Assembly: GCA_945957385.1 (NCBI GenBank)
Contig: CAMFKP010000015.1
Coordinates: 1-64,000 of the forward strand
Origin: an uncultured Aeromonadaceae bacterium
GTDB lineage: Bacteria; Pseudomonadota; Gammaproteobacteria; Enterobacterales; Aeromonadaceae
Length of the DNA: 64,000 nt
Direction: 5' to 3'
In this document: positions 45,780 to 54,013 of the stretch, in pieces
Layout of the letters: each line of letters opens with the position of its first letter
How positions within the stretch are numbered: the stretch's first letter is position 1
Notes under the pieces: generated by a model
What the model saw: only the letters and a program-made list of their open reading frames with translations
Told to the model about the DNA's origin: nothing
Database searches by the model: none
Made by a program: the position numbers and the translations under genes

Positions 45780-46329
45780 AGCGCTGCGTCAGGCAGGCCA
45801 TTTCGTAGTAGTGGTTGTTGTTGTATTCAAATTCGGCGATCACTTCGAGGCCGACTTTGCGGGTGTGGGCGGCGTAGGAGCGTGGGTTGTTTTTATTCAC
45901 GAAGGTCACCAGCACCGGATAGCGGCGCGCCATCTGTTGCAGCGCGAACGCGAACAGATCCTCCAGCACGCCGCTGCCGCGCACGCGCTTATCCAGGCAC
46001 ACCGGGCCGTATTGGTAGGAGTTGTCGACGCTCAGCGTATGGCCGCGGTATTGCAGCTTCGGCAGATCCTGAATCATGTAGGCGAACATCGGCCAGGCGG
46101 ACCAGAACTGCCAGGAGGCGGCCATGATGTAGCCGACGACCTTGCCCTGCTGCCGGGCAATGAACAGCCCTTGCTCCTGCTCGATCAGCGCGCTGAGCTG
46201 TGCCGCGGTGAACGGCGTGGTGACAAAGCCGTCGGCCTTGTCTTCCGGCGCAATCGAATCGACCTGGTAGGTGTAGTGCAGAGCGAGGACATCCTCGATA
46301 TCGGAAAGCGCTGCGATCTTCAGTTCCAT
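45778..46329 (-). CDS. GNAT acetyltransferase
   Basis: A 183-residue GNAT-fold protein: ELKIAALSDIEDVLALHYTYQ at the start, KVVGYIMAASWQFW as the central strand, and an acetyl-CoA region around VCLDKRVRGSGVLEDLFAFALQQ, where RGSG replaces the usual RGxGxG. VNKNNPRSYAAHTRKVGLEVI is a typical C-terminal GNAT helix-strand. The substrate is unknown. Its stop lies within the T-run of the shared terminator. Confidence 0.85.
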   Translation of the reverse strand: MELKIAALSDIEDVLALHYTYQVDSIAPEDKADGFVTTPFTAAQLSALIEQEQGLFIARQQGKVVGYIMAASWQFWSAWPMFAYMIQDLPKLQYRGHTLSVDNSYQYGPVCLDKRVRGSGVLEDLFAFALQQMARRYPVLVTFVNKNNPRSYAAHTRKVGLEVIAEFEYNNNHYYEMACLTQR

Positions 46330-46443
46330 CTAGTACCACCTTGCATTGTGATGAGTCGGCCGCGCGGCCGGATGCCGGCGCGGCGAACCGCCAATCTAAC
46401 AAGCTCCCCCGGCAAAATGAAGGGCGGCGGGCCGCCGCCGCGG

Positions 46444-46755
46444 TTACCAGATGGTGTAGACCATGATGAAACCGGAGGAGACCATGCCGGTGAGGGCCAG
46501 CAGGAAGCAGAGGTCGCCGGCCTTTTCCAGCCAGAAGCCGGTGCGCGGTGTCTTGATGCGCAGCGAGAAGAAGAACAGGTAGGTGGCGACCAGAAAACAC
46601 AGCGCCGAGCAGGCCAGCACGTCGTCGGCCACGGTGACGAAGATCTGCGCCTGATTCAGCGATTTGAACACGGTCAGCGCCGTGATGCACAGGCCGGCCA
46701 GGGTGCCGGACAGCGACAGCAGCTGGATGATTTCGTGGCGTTCCCAGTTGTTCAT
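46444..46755 (-). CDS. Small membrane protein, unknown
   Basis: A 103-residue protein starting MNNWERHEIIQLLSLSG with three to four hydrophobic segments spread over the chain (about 10-30, 40-63 and 78-102). I do not recognise the family. Its ATG overlaps the stop of the PhzF-like gene by 4 bp, with AGGATCC upstream, so it is translated with that gene. Confidence 0.75.
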   Translation of the reverse strand: MNNWERHEIIQLLSLSGTLAGLCITALTVFKSLNQAQIFVTVADDVLACSALCFLVATYLFFFSLRIKTPRTGFWLEKAGDLCFLLALTGMVSSGFIMVYTIW

Positions 46756-47687
46756 TGCGGATCCTGTTGCGGTGGGGTGTCGAGGGCGATCGTGGTGCGA
46801 AACACGGTGACGGCATTGCCGGAGATGGTGACCGACTGAGGGGCGCCGTGCTGATCCAGCGCCACCGCGACGCCGACATAGCCGGTGCGGCCGATCGCTT
46901 CGCCCTGTTTGGCGACAAACGTCAGCGTGCGCTCCGGCAGCGGCACCAGGCGGTGTGTCGCCAGATAGGCCCCCAGCGGACCATTGGCGTTGCCGGTGAC
47001 CGGGTCTTCGGCGATGCCGATGGCCGGGGCAAACATGCGGCCGGCGACCAGCACGCCGGGTTCGCCGGCATCGAACGTGAACAGATAGTACCCATTGCAG
47101 CCGATCTCGGCGCTCAGCGTTTTGAGGGCATCGTGGTTCGGCGTTAGGCTGTCGAGGCATGCCTTGCGGCGAAGAGCGATCATCAGCTTGCCGTGGCCGG
47201 TCGAGGCCACCTGGATCGGGCAACGCGTATCGAGATCGGCCGCCTGCAGGCCGAGGGCGGCGACGATGCGCTGCACCAGCGCGTCGGCCAGCGGGGCGCC
47301 GAGCACGATCGCGCCCTGGCGCATGCTGATGCGGAACCCGGCGCTGGCCGGATGCAGTTCGATGGCCAGGATGCCGGCACCGGTACGGATGCGCACCGTC
47401 TGCGGCGCCGTCCAGCCTTCGGCCAGCAGCGCATGCCCGCTGGCGATGGTGGCGTGACCGCACACCGGCACTTCGGCGGTCGGCGTGAAATAGCGGATGT
47501 GCAGGTCGTAGTCCGGGCTGGCGTCACGGCTGATGAACGCCGTCTCCGAGTTGTTCAGCTCGCGCGCCAGCGCCTGCATCTGCGCCGCCGTCATGCCGTC
47601 GGCGTAGGGCACCACGCCGGCCGGATTGCCGCCAAACAGCCGATCGGTAAACGCATCTATCTGATATAACACCCTGTCCATCGTCAT
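46752..47687 (-). CDS. PhzF family isomerase/epimerase
   Basis: A 311-residue protein with the diaminopimelate-epimerase-like fold in two halves. YQIDAFTDRLFGGNPAGVV, the catalytic glutamate in NNSETAF, VCGHATIASGHAL and EDPVTGNANGPLG are PhzF signatures. PhzF itself isomerises a phenazine precursor, but most bacterial homologues have unknown substrates, and no phenazine genes are present. The ATG at 47687 follows GGGGA; frames upstream to 47711 and a second ATG at 47681 are alternatives. Confidence 0.9.
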   Translation of the reverse strand: MTMDRVLYQIDAFTDRLFGGNPAGVVPYADGMTAAQMQALARELNNSETAFISRDASPDYDLHIRYFTPTAEVPVCGHATIASGHALLAEGWTAPQTVRIRTGAGILAIELHPASAGFRISMRQGAIVLGAPLADALVQRIVAALGLQAADLDTRCPIQVASTGHGKLMIALRRKACLDSLTPNHDALKTLSAEIGCNGYYLFTFDAGEPGVLVAGRMFAPAIGIAEDPVTGNANGPLGAYLATHRLVPLPERTLTFVAKQGEAIGRTGYVGVAVALDQHGAPQSVTISGNAVTVFRTTIALDTPPQQDPQ

Positions 47688-47864
47688 CTCGTCCCCGCTG
47701 TGCCGCGCCACCGCAGGTTATACCGCCGCCGCCCGCCGCTTGACCAGATCGGTCACCCGATTTTTCCCGCCGCCAGCGTGTGACGCGTCGGCGGTGGATG
47801 TGCCAACGCGCTGAGCCCTCGCTATTCCGCCGCCTCCGGCGCACGTCGTTTCATACTGCAAAAC

Positions 47865-47874
47865 GTAACGTTAC
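47865..47874. promoter_or_regulatory. GTAACGTTAC palindrome, site 1
   Basis: An exact 10-bp palindrome, followed by C and a T-rich run. An identical core lies 154 bp downstream. The pair resembles operators of a LacI- or TetR-type regulator capable of looping, but no cognate regulator is identified. Confidence 0.6.
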
Positions 47875-48018
47875 CTTTTTGTTGTCTTATGGTGGTCGCA
47901 TGGCGGAAGTAGCGCCGGATCGACCGGAACACGGCGGCAAAGCAGCATGTCAAATCGAACCCTGATCTCATAAGTAAACGTTTTCAGCCGTGAAGGCTTG
48001 TCATTTGAGTCGCAAATG

Positions 48019-48028
48019 GTAACGTTAC
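48019..48028. promoter_or_regulatory. GTAACGTTAC palindrome, site 2
   Basis: The same 10-bp palindrome as at 47865, in the context TGGTAACGTTACGA. It lies about 130 bp before the PilX-like gene and may regulate it. Confidence 0.6.
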
Positions 48029-48159
48029 GATCGCTTTGCAAAAGGAGTCGATTTGCTCCTTTCGCGGCGAGCGGGACGGGCACAATGGCGGCGGCGTCAC
48101 GACGAATCACAGGGTCAGGTTCCGCAGGGGGCCTAGCCACGCGGACGGAGAGCGCAAGG

Positions 48160-49812
48160 ATGATGCAACGGGGTTATGTGTTGATCACGGTTCTGATTTT
48201 GACACTGGTGGCCAGCATGGTGGCGTTTGTCTCGGTGCGCGAGAATCTGCTGCAGGAGAGGATGAGCGGCAACCAGCAGAAGATGATCAACGCGCGGCTG
48301 GCGGCGGAGCATGGGGTCGCGGACACCCTGCTGCGTGTCCGGGAGCGGGTGGCGGCCGGTGATACGGTGGAGCAGGTGGTCGCCGCACTGCCCCGCACCG
48401 TGACGCTGAGCGACGAGCGCGGGTTCCATATCAGCGGTGGTCTCTATGCCGCACCACGACTGAGTTTTATCAGCGAGGGCCGTTATCAGGAGGCGGTGGC
48501 ACGCCTGAAAGCCAATCTGAATCTGGTGATCGGCAAGTATCCGTTCAATGGCGGTGTGATCTCCTGTGAACAGTTGACGCTGCAAGGCTCGGGCAAGATT
48601 GACAGCTATGATCCGACCAGGGGCGGCTATGACAGCGCAAGCAATGCTCAGAGCAACTCCAAGGTGATGGTGATCAACTCCGGTGCCAACGAGAATGTGC
48701 TGGATGGTCATGCGCCGATCGGCGGTGATGTGCAGGTCAACGGCAGCCTGAAGCTGACCGGCTCGTCGGCGGTCAGCGGTCATGTCACCACCACCGGCAA
48801 TTTGACGCTGAGTGGTGGCAAAGTATCGACCGGCAGCGCCGATGTCGGTGGTAATCTCGTGCTTGCCGAGGCGTCGGAGTCGGTGGCCGCCATTACCGGC
48901 CAGGGCAATGTCGCCGGCAATGTGACCGCCAGCCCGAATGCCACTGTGGGGGCGCTGAGCTACGGCGGCACCCTGACCAACCAGAATGAGTGGTCGCCGC
49001 TCAAGGCGACCAAGGGCGCCTTGGTGCGACAGCCGACGCCGGCCCCGACCTTGCCCTCCCAGGCGTGTGATCCGCTGAACCTGCAGGCATCGACCGCGAA
49101 CTACGCCAATCTCACTAGCAGCGGTACGATCGAGGGGCAGCACTATATCCCCGGGCACCCCAGTCAGAAATCGACCTATGATATTACCCCGTCTGGTGCC
49201 GCGTTGTTTGCCGATGCGGCCGCTGCGAGTCACGGCGGTGCTGCACCCCAGGCAGGAGTCCGACCGCAGGAGGTGATGGTGATGGGTGAGAGCACCTCGG
49301 CCTATGTGCTGGATCGACTGAACCTGAATGGATCGACGTTGAACATCTCCGGCGGCGACGTGACGTTGATCGTCAAGGGGGATTTTTTGATGGAGGGCGG
49401 CAAGCCGAGCATCAATGTCGCCAGCGGCAGCAGCCTGACGATCCTGGTGCAGGGGCAGACCAATCTAGGTTCGGATGGCGCTCTCTATGTCGCCGATGCC
49501 GGGGCCGCCGCCAACCAGAACAAGCCGCCGCTGTCGATCTACTCCAGCAACAGCAGTGCCAACGGCGTGGTGATCAAAGGCAGCTTCGGCAAGCCCGATG
49601 GCCGCGCCGTCAACAGCTACGCCGCCCTCTATGCCCCCTATACCGATGTCAATATCAATGCCGGCAGCAGCCTCTCCGGCGCGGTGCGCGGTAAGACGGT
49701 CTCGGTCACCGGTGGCAGCGGCCTGCACTACGATGAATCGCTGGATGAGGTGAACAAGAACAAGGATCTGCGCCGCATCCAGCTGGCCTCGATGTTCGAT
49801 CAGCTGGAGTGA
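48160..49812 (+). CDS. PilX-like protein with beta-repeat (bactofilin-like) body
   Basis: A 550-residue protein whose N-terminus (MMQRGYVLITVLILTLVASM, then NLLQERMSGNQQKMINARLAAEHGV) closely resembles minor type IV pilins of the PilX family: short basic leader, one membrane helix, then amphipathic helix. Residues about 150-320 form repeated short beta units with Gly/Ser/Asn turns (GGDVQVNGSLKLTG, GNLTLSGGKV, GNVTASPNAT), suggesting a beta-helix. The C-terminal part (about 400-530) resembles the PilX-like C-terminal domain. It is a lone gene without pilus machinery nearby. GGAGAG lies seven bases before ATG 48160. Confidence 0.72.
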   Translation: MMQRGYVLITVLILTLVASMVAFVSVRENLLQERMSGNQQKMINARLAAEHGVADTLLRVRERVAAGDTVEQVVAALPRTVTLSDERGFHISGGLYAAPRLSFISEGRYQEAVARLKANLNLVIGKYPFNGGVISCEQLTLQGSGKIDSYDPTRGGYDSASNAQSNSKVMVINSGANENVLDGHAPIGGDVQVNGSLKLTGSSAVSGHVTTTGNLTLSGGKVSTGSADVGGNLVLAEASESVAAITGQGNVAGNVTASPNATVGALSYGGTLTNQNEWSPLKATKGALVRQPTPAPTLPSQACDPLNLQASTANYANLTSSGTIEGQHYIPGHPSQKSTYDITPSGAALFADAAAASHGGAAPQAGVRPQEVMVMGESTSAYVLDRLNLNGSTLNISGGDVTLIVKGDFLMEGGKPSINVASGSSLTILVQGQTNLGSDGALYVADAGAAANQNKPPLSIYSSNSSANGVVIKGSFGKPDGRAVNSYAALYAPYTDVNINAGSSLSGAVRGKTVSVTGGSGLHYDESLDEVNKNKDLRRIQLASMFDQLE

Positions 49813-49825
49813 TGTTGCGGCCGGC

Positions 49826-50788
49826 TTAGCGGCTCTGCACCGAGTCGCGGCTGACCAGGCGGCCGCTGAAGCGCTGCTGTTCGGCGCTCGGCAGGGCATG
49901 GCCGTCGAGCAGCTGCACCGTCATGCGTACGGCCTCTTCGGCCAGGCGGTCGCTGGGGTATTCAATGCAGGTCAATGGCGGGTTCAGTTGTTCGGCGAGG
50001 CTGGAGCCTTCCAGGCTGATCAGCGAGACATCGTGCGGCACCTGCAGGTTGAACTCGCGCAACAGGCGCATCGCCTCGGCGGCCATCGCATCCTGCTGCA
50101 CTACCAACGCGGTGAACGGCAGGTAGCGGTTCAGCAGGCCGAGCAGGGCCTGCTGATGCTCGCCGGCTTCCAGCACCAGTTGGCGGTTATACGGCAGTGA
50201 CTGCAGCTGCAGCGCCTGCTGGTAGCCTTGCACCATCTGCAGGCCAATCGGCGTGTTCAGCTGGGCGCTGAGCAGGGCGATCTGGCGGTGACCCTTACCC
50301 AGCAGGAAACGGCAGGCGCTTTCGCAAGCAAAGGCGTAGTCATAACTGAGGTTGATGGCGCTGGCGCCGTCGATGCCATCCAGTTGCACCACCCGGTCGT
50401 CGGCGTGCAGTGCCGTATCGGCACCGATCAGCAGCACCGCATCACAGCGACCACCGAGCAGCTCGTCGAGCGCCTCCTGTTGGCGTGTGGCGCCGTCGGC
50501 AAAGCGCACCAGCATGTGGCGGTTGTGCCGGCTCAGCTCGCTCTCCAGCAACGGCAGCAGCTGGGTCAGGCGACCGGTGTCCCGCGCCGACAGGACGACG
50601 CCGATGCAGTCCGTGGTCTGGTTGGCCAGCGAGCGGGCCAGCGCATTCGGCCGGTAGTTCAGCTGCTCCACCGCCTGTAACACCGCCAGCCGGCTCTCCT
50701 CACGCACACCCCGGTTACCGCTGAGCACGCGCGACACCGTTGCCTTGGAGACATTGGCAAGACGGGAGACATCAGTGATATTGGCCAT
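49826..50788 (-). CDS. LacI family transcriptional repressor
   Basis: A 320-residue regulator: N-terminal LacI helix-turn-helix (ITDVSRLANVSKATVSRVLSGN), hinge RPNALARSLANQ, then a periplasmic-binding-protein-like sugar domain. It belongs to the beta-glucoside PTS cluster and probably senses a phosphorylated disaccharide or its product. A candidate operator lies 13 bp before its ATG, which suggests autoregulation. AGGATC precedes ATG 50788; the frame is open to 50833. A terminator separates it from the porin gene, so it has its own promoter. Confidence 0.92.
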   Translation of the reverse strand: MANITDVSRLANVSKATVSRVLSGNRGVREESRLAVLQAVEQLNYRPNALARSLANQTTDCIGVVLSARDTGRLTQLLPLLESELSRHNRHMLVRFADGATRQQEALDELLGGRCDAVLLIGADTALHADDRVVQLDGIDGASAINLSYDYAFACESACRFLLGKGHRQIALLSAQLNTPIGLQMVQGYQQALQLQSLPYNRQLVLEAGEHQQALLGLLNRYLPFTALVVQQDAMAAEAMRLLREFNLQVPHDVSLISLEGSSLAEQLNPPLTCIEYPSDRLAEEAVRMTVQLLDGHALPSAEQQRFSGRLVSRDSVQSR

Positions 50789-50800
50789 GGCGTTGATCCT

Positions 50801-50814
50801 GGAAACCGGTTTTT
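50801..50814. promoter_or_regulatory. Candidate LacI operator before the repressor gene
   Basis: GGAAACCGGTTTTT matches 12 of 14 positions of the perfect palindrome GGAAACCGGTTTCC found at the PTS promoter. It lies directly upstream of the repressor gene. Confidence 0.65.
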
Positions 50815-50880
50815 GTCTTGCCAAGCATACCATAGGCGTCGTGCGGCCTGCAGCGGGGATCGCGGCTGCAACGGTGATAA

Positions 50881-50909
50881 ATAAAAAAACAGGCCGGAAA
50901 TCCGGCCTG
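50881..50909 (-). terminator. Terminator after the porin gene
   Basis: A stem of CAGGCCGGA (50890-50898) with TCCGGCCTG (50901-50909) is followed on the minus strand by a run of seven T. It ends the porin transcript before the repressor gene. Confidence 0.88.
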
Positions 50910-50951
50910 AAATTGGCGTTAATTCACAGCAGGAGCGATCTGACGGGCAGG

Positions 50952-52073
50952 TTAGAAGAAGTACTTGAAGCGCACACGGCCACCGTAGCGATCCATATTG
51001 GAAACGGTATCGGAATCCGGTTGCAACTGTGACCAGTAGGCGCCGAGGTAGATGTCGAAGTTCTTCAGCTCCAGCACCGACGGGATCTTGTACGAGGCGT
51101 AGGTGGTGTGGATCTTGTGGGTGCCGACCAGGGCGCCGTAATCGCTGCCGGCGGCCAGGTTGACGGCGTCGATGTCATTGATGGCGTAGATATAGCCGAG
51201 GCCGAGGTTTTGCCACACCAGGTTGGCGCCGGCGGTGGTGTCGGTCTCATCCACCGCATCCATGCGTGCCAGGTTGAGGTTGACGCTCAGACCGTCCGCC
51301 AGCCAGCTGCCGGTCAGGCCATAACCGTTGCGCTGGGAGATGGCCTGGCCGTTCGCCTCCATCGCATGGTCGATCAGGTTGGTTTCAGCGCCGAGGGCCA
51401 GTTTGAGCTGCTGGTTGCTCCAGGCAATGACCGGACGCGCGATCAGCGAGTCCTTGGCTTTCTCCACCTGGTAGCCGTGGTACTGCTGATCGGCAAACAG
51501 GTTGGTGCGGTCGCCGATCAGGGTCGACAGCTCCAGATACCAGTTGCCGGCCTGATGGTTCAGCAGCACCTGGCCGCCCTTGCCGGCCCGGCCGCGCCCC
51601 TCTTTGAGCATGTAGATGTAGCCGTGGCCATCCTTGTACAGATCGTTGGCGCTGTCGCCGGAGTGCTCGACGAAGATGTCCTGACCGAGCGGGAACATGT
51701 CGTAAGCCTCGAAGCGGCCAACCTTCATGCCCCAGCTCTGGCGCTTGCCAAAACCGAGCCAGGCATCATCGGCGCTGGCACCGGCGTTGACCGACACCGT
51801 GGGCTGCACGACGATCTGGCCATAGGCACCGCTGTCCAGCTCCTTGAGGGCAGTGAAGTTCAGCAGGATGCGGCCATCCATATCCCAGCGATCCTGTTGA
51901 TGGCTCTGGCCCATCAGGGTGCCGGGACTGGTGTTCGCGGCGTTGAGGTTCAGCTCGGCGTCGCCGCCGAGGCTGAGCTTGCCGAAGTCGCCGTTGGTTT
52001 CGACGACGGCCTGGCTCTGACCGGCGACGGCCAGCAGCGAGGAGAGCAGGGTAGCAGCAGTGATTGTTCTCAT
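50952..52073 (-). CDS. Outer-membrane carbohydrate porin
   Basis: A 373-residue protein with a signal peptide (about 1-22, ending QSQA) and a C-terminal phenylalanine pair (RFKYFF) typical of outer-membrane beta-barrels. Segments such as WLGFGKRQSWGMKVGRFEAYDMFPLGQDIFVEHSGD fit carbohydrate porins that accompany sugar PTS genes in Vibrio and Aeromonas relatives. It would admit beta-glucoside disaccharides. It lies 142 bp after the IIA gene, and a weak operator-like site at 52175 in that gap suggests a further promoter. Confidence 0.82.
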   Translation of the reverse strand: MRTITAATLLSSLLAVAGQSQAVVETNGDFGKLSLGGDAELNLNAANTSPGTLMGQSHQQDRWDMDGRILLNFTALKELDSGAYGQIVVQPTVSVNAGASADDAWLGFGKRQSWGMKVGRFEAYDMFPLGQDIFVEHSGDSANDLYKDGHGYIYMLKEGRGRAGKGGQVLLNHQAGNWYLELSTLIGDRTNLFADQQYHGYQVEKAKDSLIARPVIAWSNQQLKLALGAETNLIDHAMEANGQAISQRNGYGLTGSWLADGLSVNLNLARMDAVDETDTTAGANLVWQNLGLGYIYAINDIDAVNLAAGSDYGALVGTHKIHTTYASYKIPSVLELKNFDIYLGAYWSQLQPDSDTVSNMDRYGGRVRFKYFF

Positions 52074-52174
52074 GGGTATTCCTTATGTTGTTGATATAAA
52101 ACTATTTTCTAGTTGTTTTGTCTCCGTCGATGCGGAGGTTCAGGGTGCAGGACGCCGCTCCGCTCAGGCAGAGT

Positions 52175-52188
52175 GGTGTCCGGTTTCA
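52175..52188. promoter_or_regulatory. Weak operator-like site before the porin gene
   Basis: Read on the minus strand, TGAAACCGGACACC matches the locus operator consensus at 10 of 14 positions; only the GAAACCGG half is conserved. It lies in the 142-bp gap before the porin start. Confidence 0.35.
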
Positions 52189-52215
52189 GGTAACGGCGGG
52201 CGTCAGCCCGCGCGA

Positions 52216-52527
52216 TCAGGCCGCCCGCAGGCGGTAGAGGTCGATCAGTTCGGTGACCAGCTCGCGGGCCAGCATCGAGGTCATCAGGTGGTCCTGGGCA
52301 TGAACCAGCACCAGCGTCACCGGGATCTTGCCTTCGCCCTGATCGGCCTCGATCAGCCGGGTCTGGACCGCATGGGCGGCGTTAGCGGCGGCGGTGGCCT
52401 GTTTCAGCAGGTCGTCCGCCTCGGCAAACTGTCCCTGCTTGGCCTGCCGCAGTGCCTCGTAGCACAGGCTGCGGGCCTGGCCGGCGTTGATGATGATGCC
52501 CATCACTGTCTCTTCGAGTTCAAACAT
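52216..52527 (-). CDS. PTS lactose/cellobiose-type EIIA
   Basis: A 103-residue cytoplasmic phosphocarrier. The helical pattern EETVMGIIINAGQARSLCYEALRQAKQG and the phosphorylation-site region LVLVHAQDHLMTSMLARELV (H76) match ChbA/CelC-type IIA. It passes phosphate from HPr to the IIB cysteine. The ATG at 52527 has GGAG seven bases upstream. It follows the 6-phospho-beta-glucosidase by 52 bp in one operon. Confidence 0.95.
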   Translation of the reverse strand: MFELEETVMGIIINAGQARSLCYEALRQAKQGQFAEADDLLKQATAAANAAHAVQTRLIEADQGEGKIPVTLVLVHAQDHLMTSMLARELVTELIDLYRLRAA

Positions 52528-52579
52528 CTGTTGCTCCAGTCGGTGGGGCCGGCGCTGCACCGGCCCGGGGTGGTCGGGT

Positions 52580-53962
52580 TCAGAAGCCGTTGTGGCGTGC
52601 CACCTGGGCGAACCAGTCTCCGCTCTGCTTGATGCGGCGTTCGCCGCTCTCCAGCTCGAGGCGTACCAGCCCATAACGGTTTTTATAGGCGTTGCTCCAG
52701 GACCAGTTGTCGATGAAGGTCCACAGGTGGTAGCCGCGGCACTGGCACCCCTCCTGCAAGCCCTGATGCAGCCAGCGCAGGTGCTCGCGGATGAAGTCGA
52801 TGCGGTAGCCGTCGGCGATCTGGCCATCGGCGGCGCGAAACTTCTCCTCACCTTCGACGCCCATGCCGTTTTCCGAGACATAGCTCGGCACATTGCCGTA
52901 TTCGTCGCGCAGCCGGCACAGGATGTCGTAGATGCCCTGCTCGTAGATCTCCCAGCCGCGGTGCGGGTTCATCTTGCGGCCCGGCATCTCGTAGTAGTCG
53001 AAGAACCACTCCGGCAGGAAGGGGCTGGCCGGGTTGACGGCGCTGTCGCGCGCCTTGACGCGGCGCGGCTGGTAGTAATTGATCCCCAGCAGGTCCACCT
53101 TGCCGGCTACCAGCAACGCCGCATCGCCGGGCTGGCAGACCGGCAGCTGATCGTACTCGCGCAACAATTCAATCAGATCCTGCGGGTAGTGGCCGAGCAC
53201 CGCCGGATCGAGGAAGCTGCGGTTGAAGAACAGATCGGCCAGGTGCGCCGCCTTCAGATCCGCCGAGTGGGTCGAGCGCGGATAGGAGGGGGTCAGGTTG
53301 AGGATGATGCCGATGTCACCGTCCAGCTGACGGCTGCGGAAACGGCTGACCGCGGTGGCGTGGGCCAGCATGGTGTGGTAGGCGACGGTGGCCGCGCGGC
53401 GGAAATCGACGACATTCGGGTAGTGGAAGTCGTACAGGTAACCGCCTTCGACCGGCACGATCGGCTCGTTGAAGGTGAACCAGTGTTTGACCTTATGGCC
53501 AAACAGCCGGAAGCAGGTGTCGGCATAGTCGGCGTAGGCCGCAATCACCTCGCGGTTCTCCCAGCCGCCCTGCTGCTGCATCGTCAGCGGCATGTCGAAA
53601 TGGAACAGACAGATGAAGGGCTCGATGCCGTTCGCCAGCAGGGTGTCGAGCATGTCGTGATAGAACTGCACGGCCTCGGGGTTGGGCTCGCCGACGCCGT
53701 CAGGGATCAGCCGTGCCCAGGCAATCGAGGTGCGGAAACTGTTGTGGCCCAGCTGGCGCAACAACGCGATGTCATCACGGTAGTGCTGGTAGAAGCCCGA
53801 GGTGTCGGCCGGGCCGATCTGCTGGTGAAAGCGGTTGGGCTGCAGCGCAAACCAGTGATCCCAGATGGTCGCGGCTTTGCCACCTTGCAGGCTGGAGCCT
53901 TCTGCTTGGGCGGCGGAGGAGGCACTGCCCCACCAGAACTGGTCAGGAAAACGGTATTGCAT
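52580..53962 (-). CDS. GH1 6-phospho-beta-glucosidase
   Basis: A 460-residue glycoside hydrolase family 1 enzyme. The acid/base glutamate is E166 in TFNEP and the nucleophile E364 in SENG; FRTSIAWARL is also typical. With adjacent PTS components it most likely splits imported 6-phospho-cellobiose or an aryl-beta-glucoside 6-phosphate into glucose 6-phosphate and an aglycone or glucose. Substrate preference between these is inference. Confidence 0.93.
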   Translation of the reverse strand: MQYRFPDQFWWGSASSAAQAEGSSLQGGKAATIWDHWFALQPNRFHQQIGPADTSGFYQHYRDDIALLRQLGHNSFRTSIAWARLIPDGVGEPNPEAVQFYHDMLDTLLANGIEPFICLFHFDMPLTMQQQGGWENREVIAAYADYADTCFRLFGHKVKHWFTFNEPIVPVEGGYLYDFHYPNVVDFRRAATVAYHTMLAHATAVSRFRSRQLDGDIGIILNLTPSYPRSTHSADLKAAHLADLFFNRSFLDPAVLGHYPQDLIELLREYDQLPVCQPGDAALLVAGKVDLLGINYYQPRRVKARDSAVNPASPFLPEWFFDYYEMPGRKMNPHRGWEIYEQGIYDILCRLRDEYGNVPSYVSENGMGVEGEEKFRAADGQIADGYRIDFIREHLRWLHQGLQEGCQCRGYHLWTFIDNWSWSNAYKNRYGLVRLELESGERRIKQSGDWFAQVARHNGF

Positions 53963-54013
53963 GGTCTTTCTCCTTTATCCGGCTGCCCGTAGGCAGCCGG
54001 TGTCTGCGCGCGA

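Larger units (their letters stand above)
47688..48159. other. Intergenic region with twin palindromes
   Basis: This 472-bp divergent region between the PhzF-like and PilX-like genes holds two identical palindromes (47865 and 48019) and no credible gene. The PilX-like frame is open back to 47998, but its N-terminal pilin-like segment begins at 48160. Confidence 0.6.

Noticed and set aside
50999-51020. Operator-like GGAAACGGTATCGGAATCC inside the porin gene
   Set aside because: It shares a stretch with the site at 55791 but encodes conserved-looking porin residues and lies at the gene's 3' end, where regulation is unlikely.
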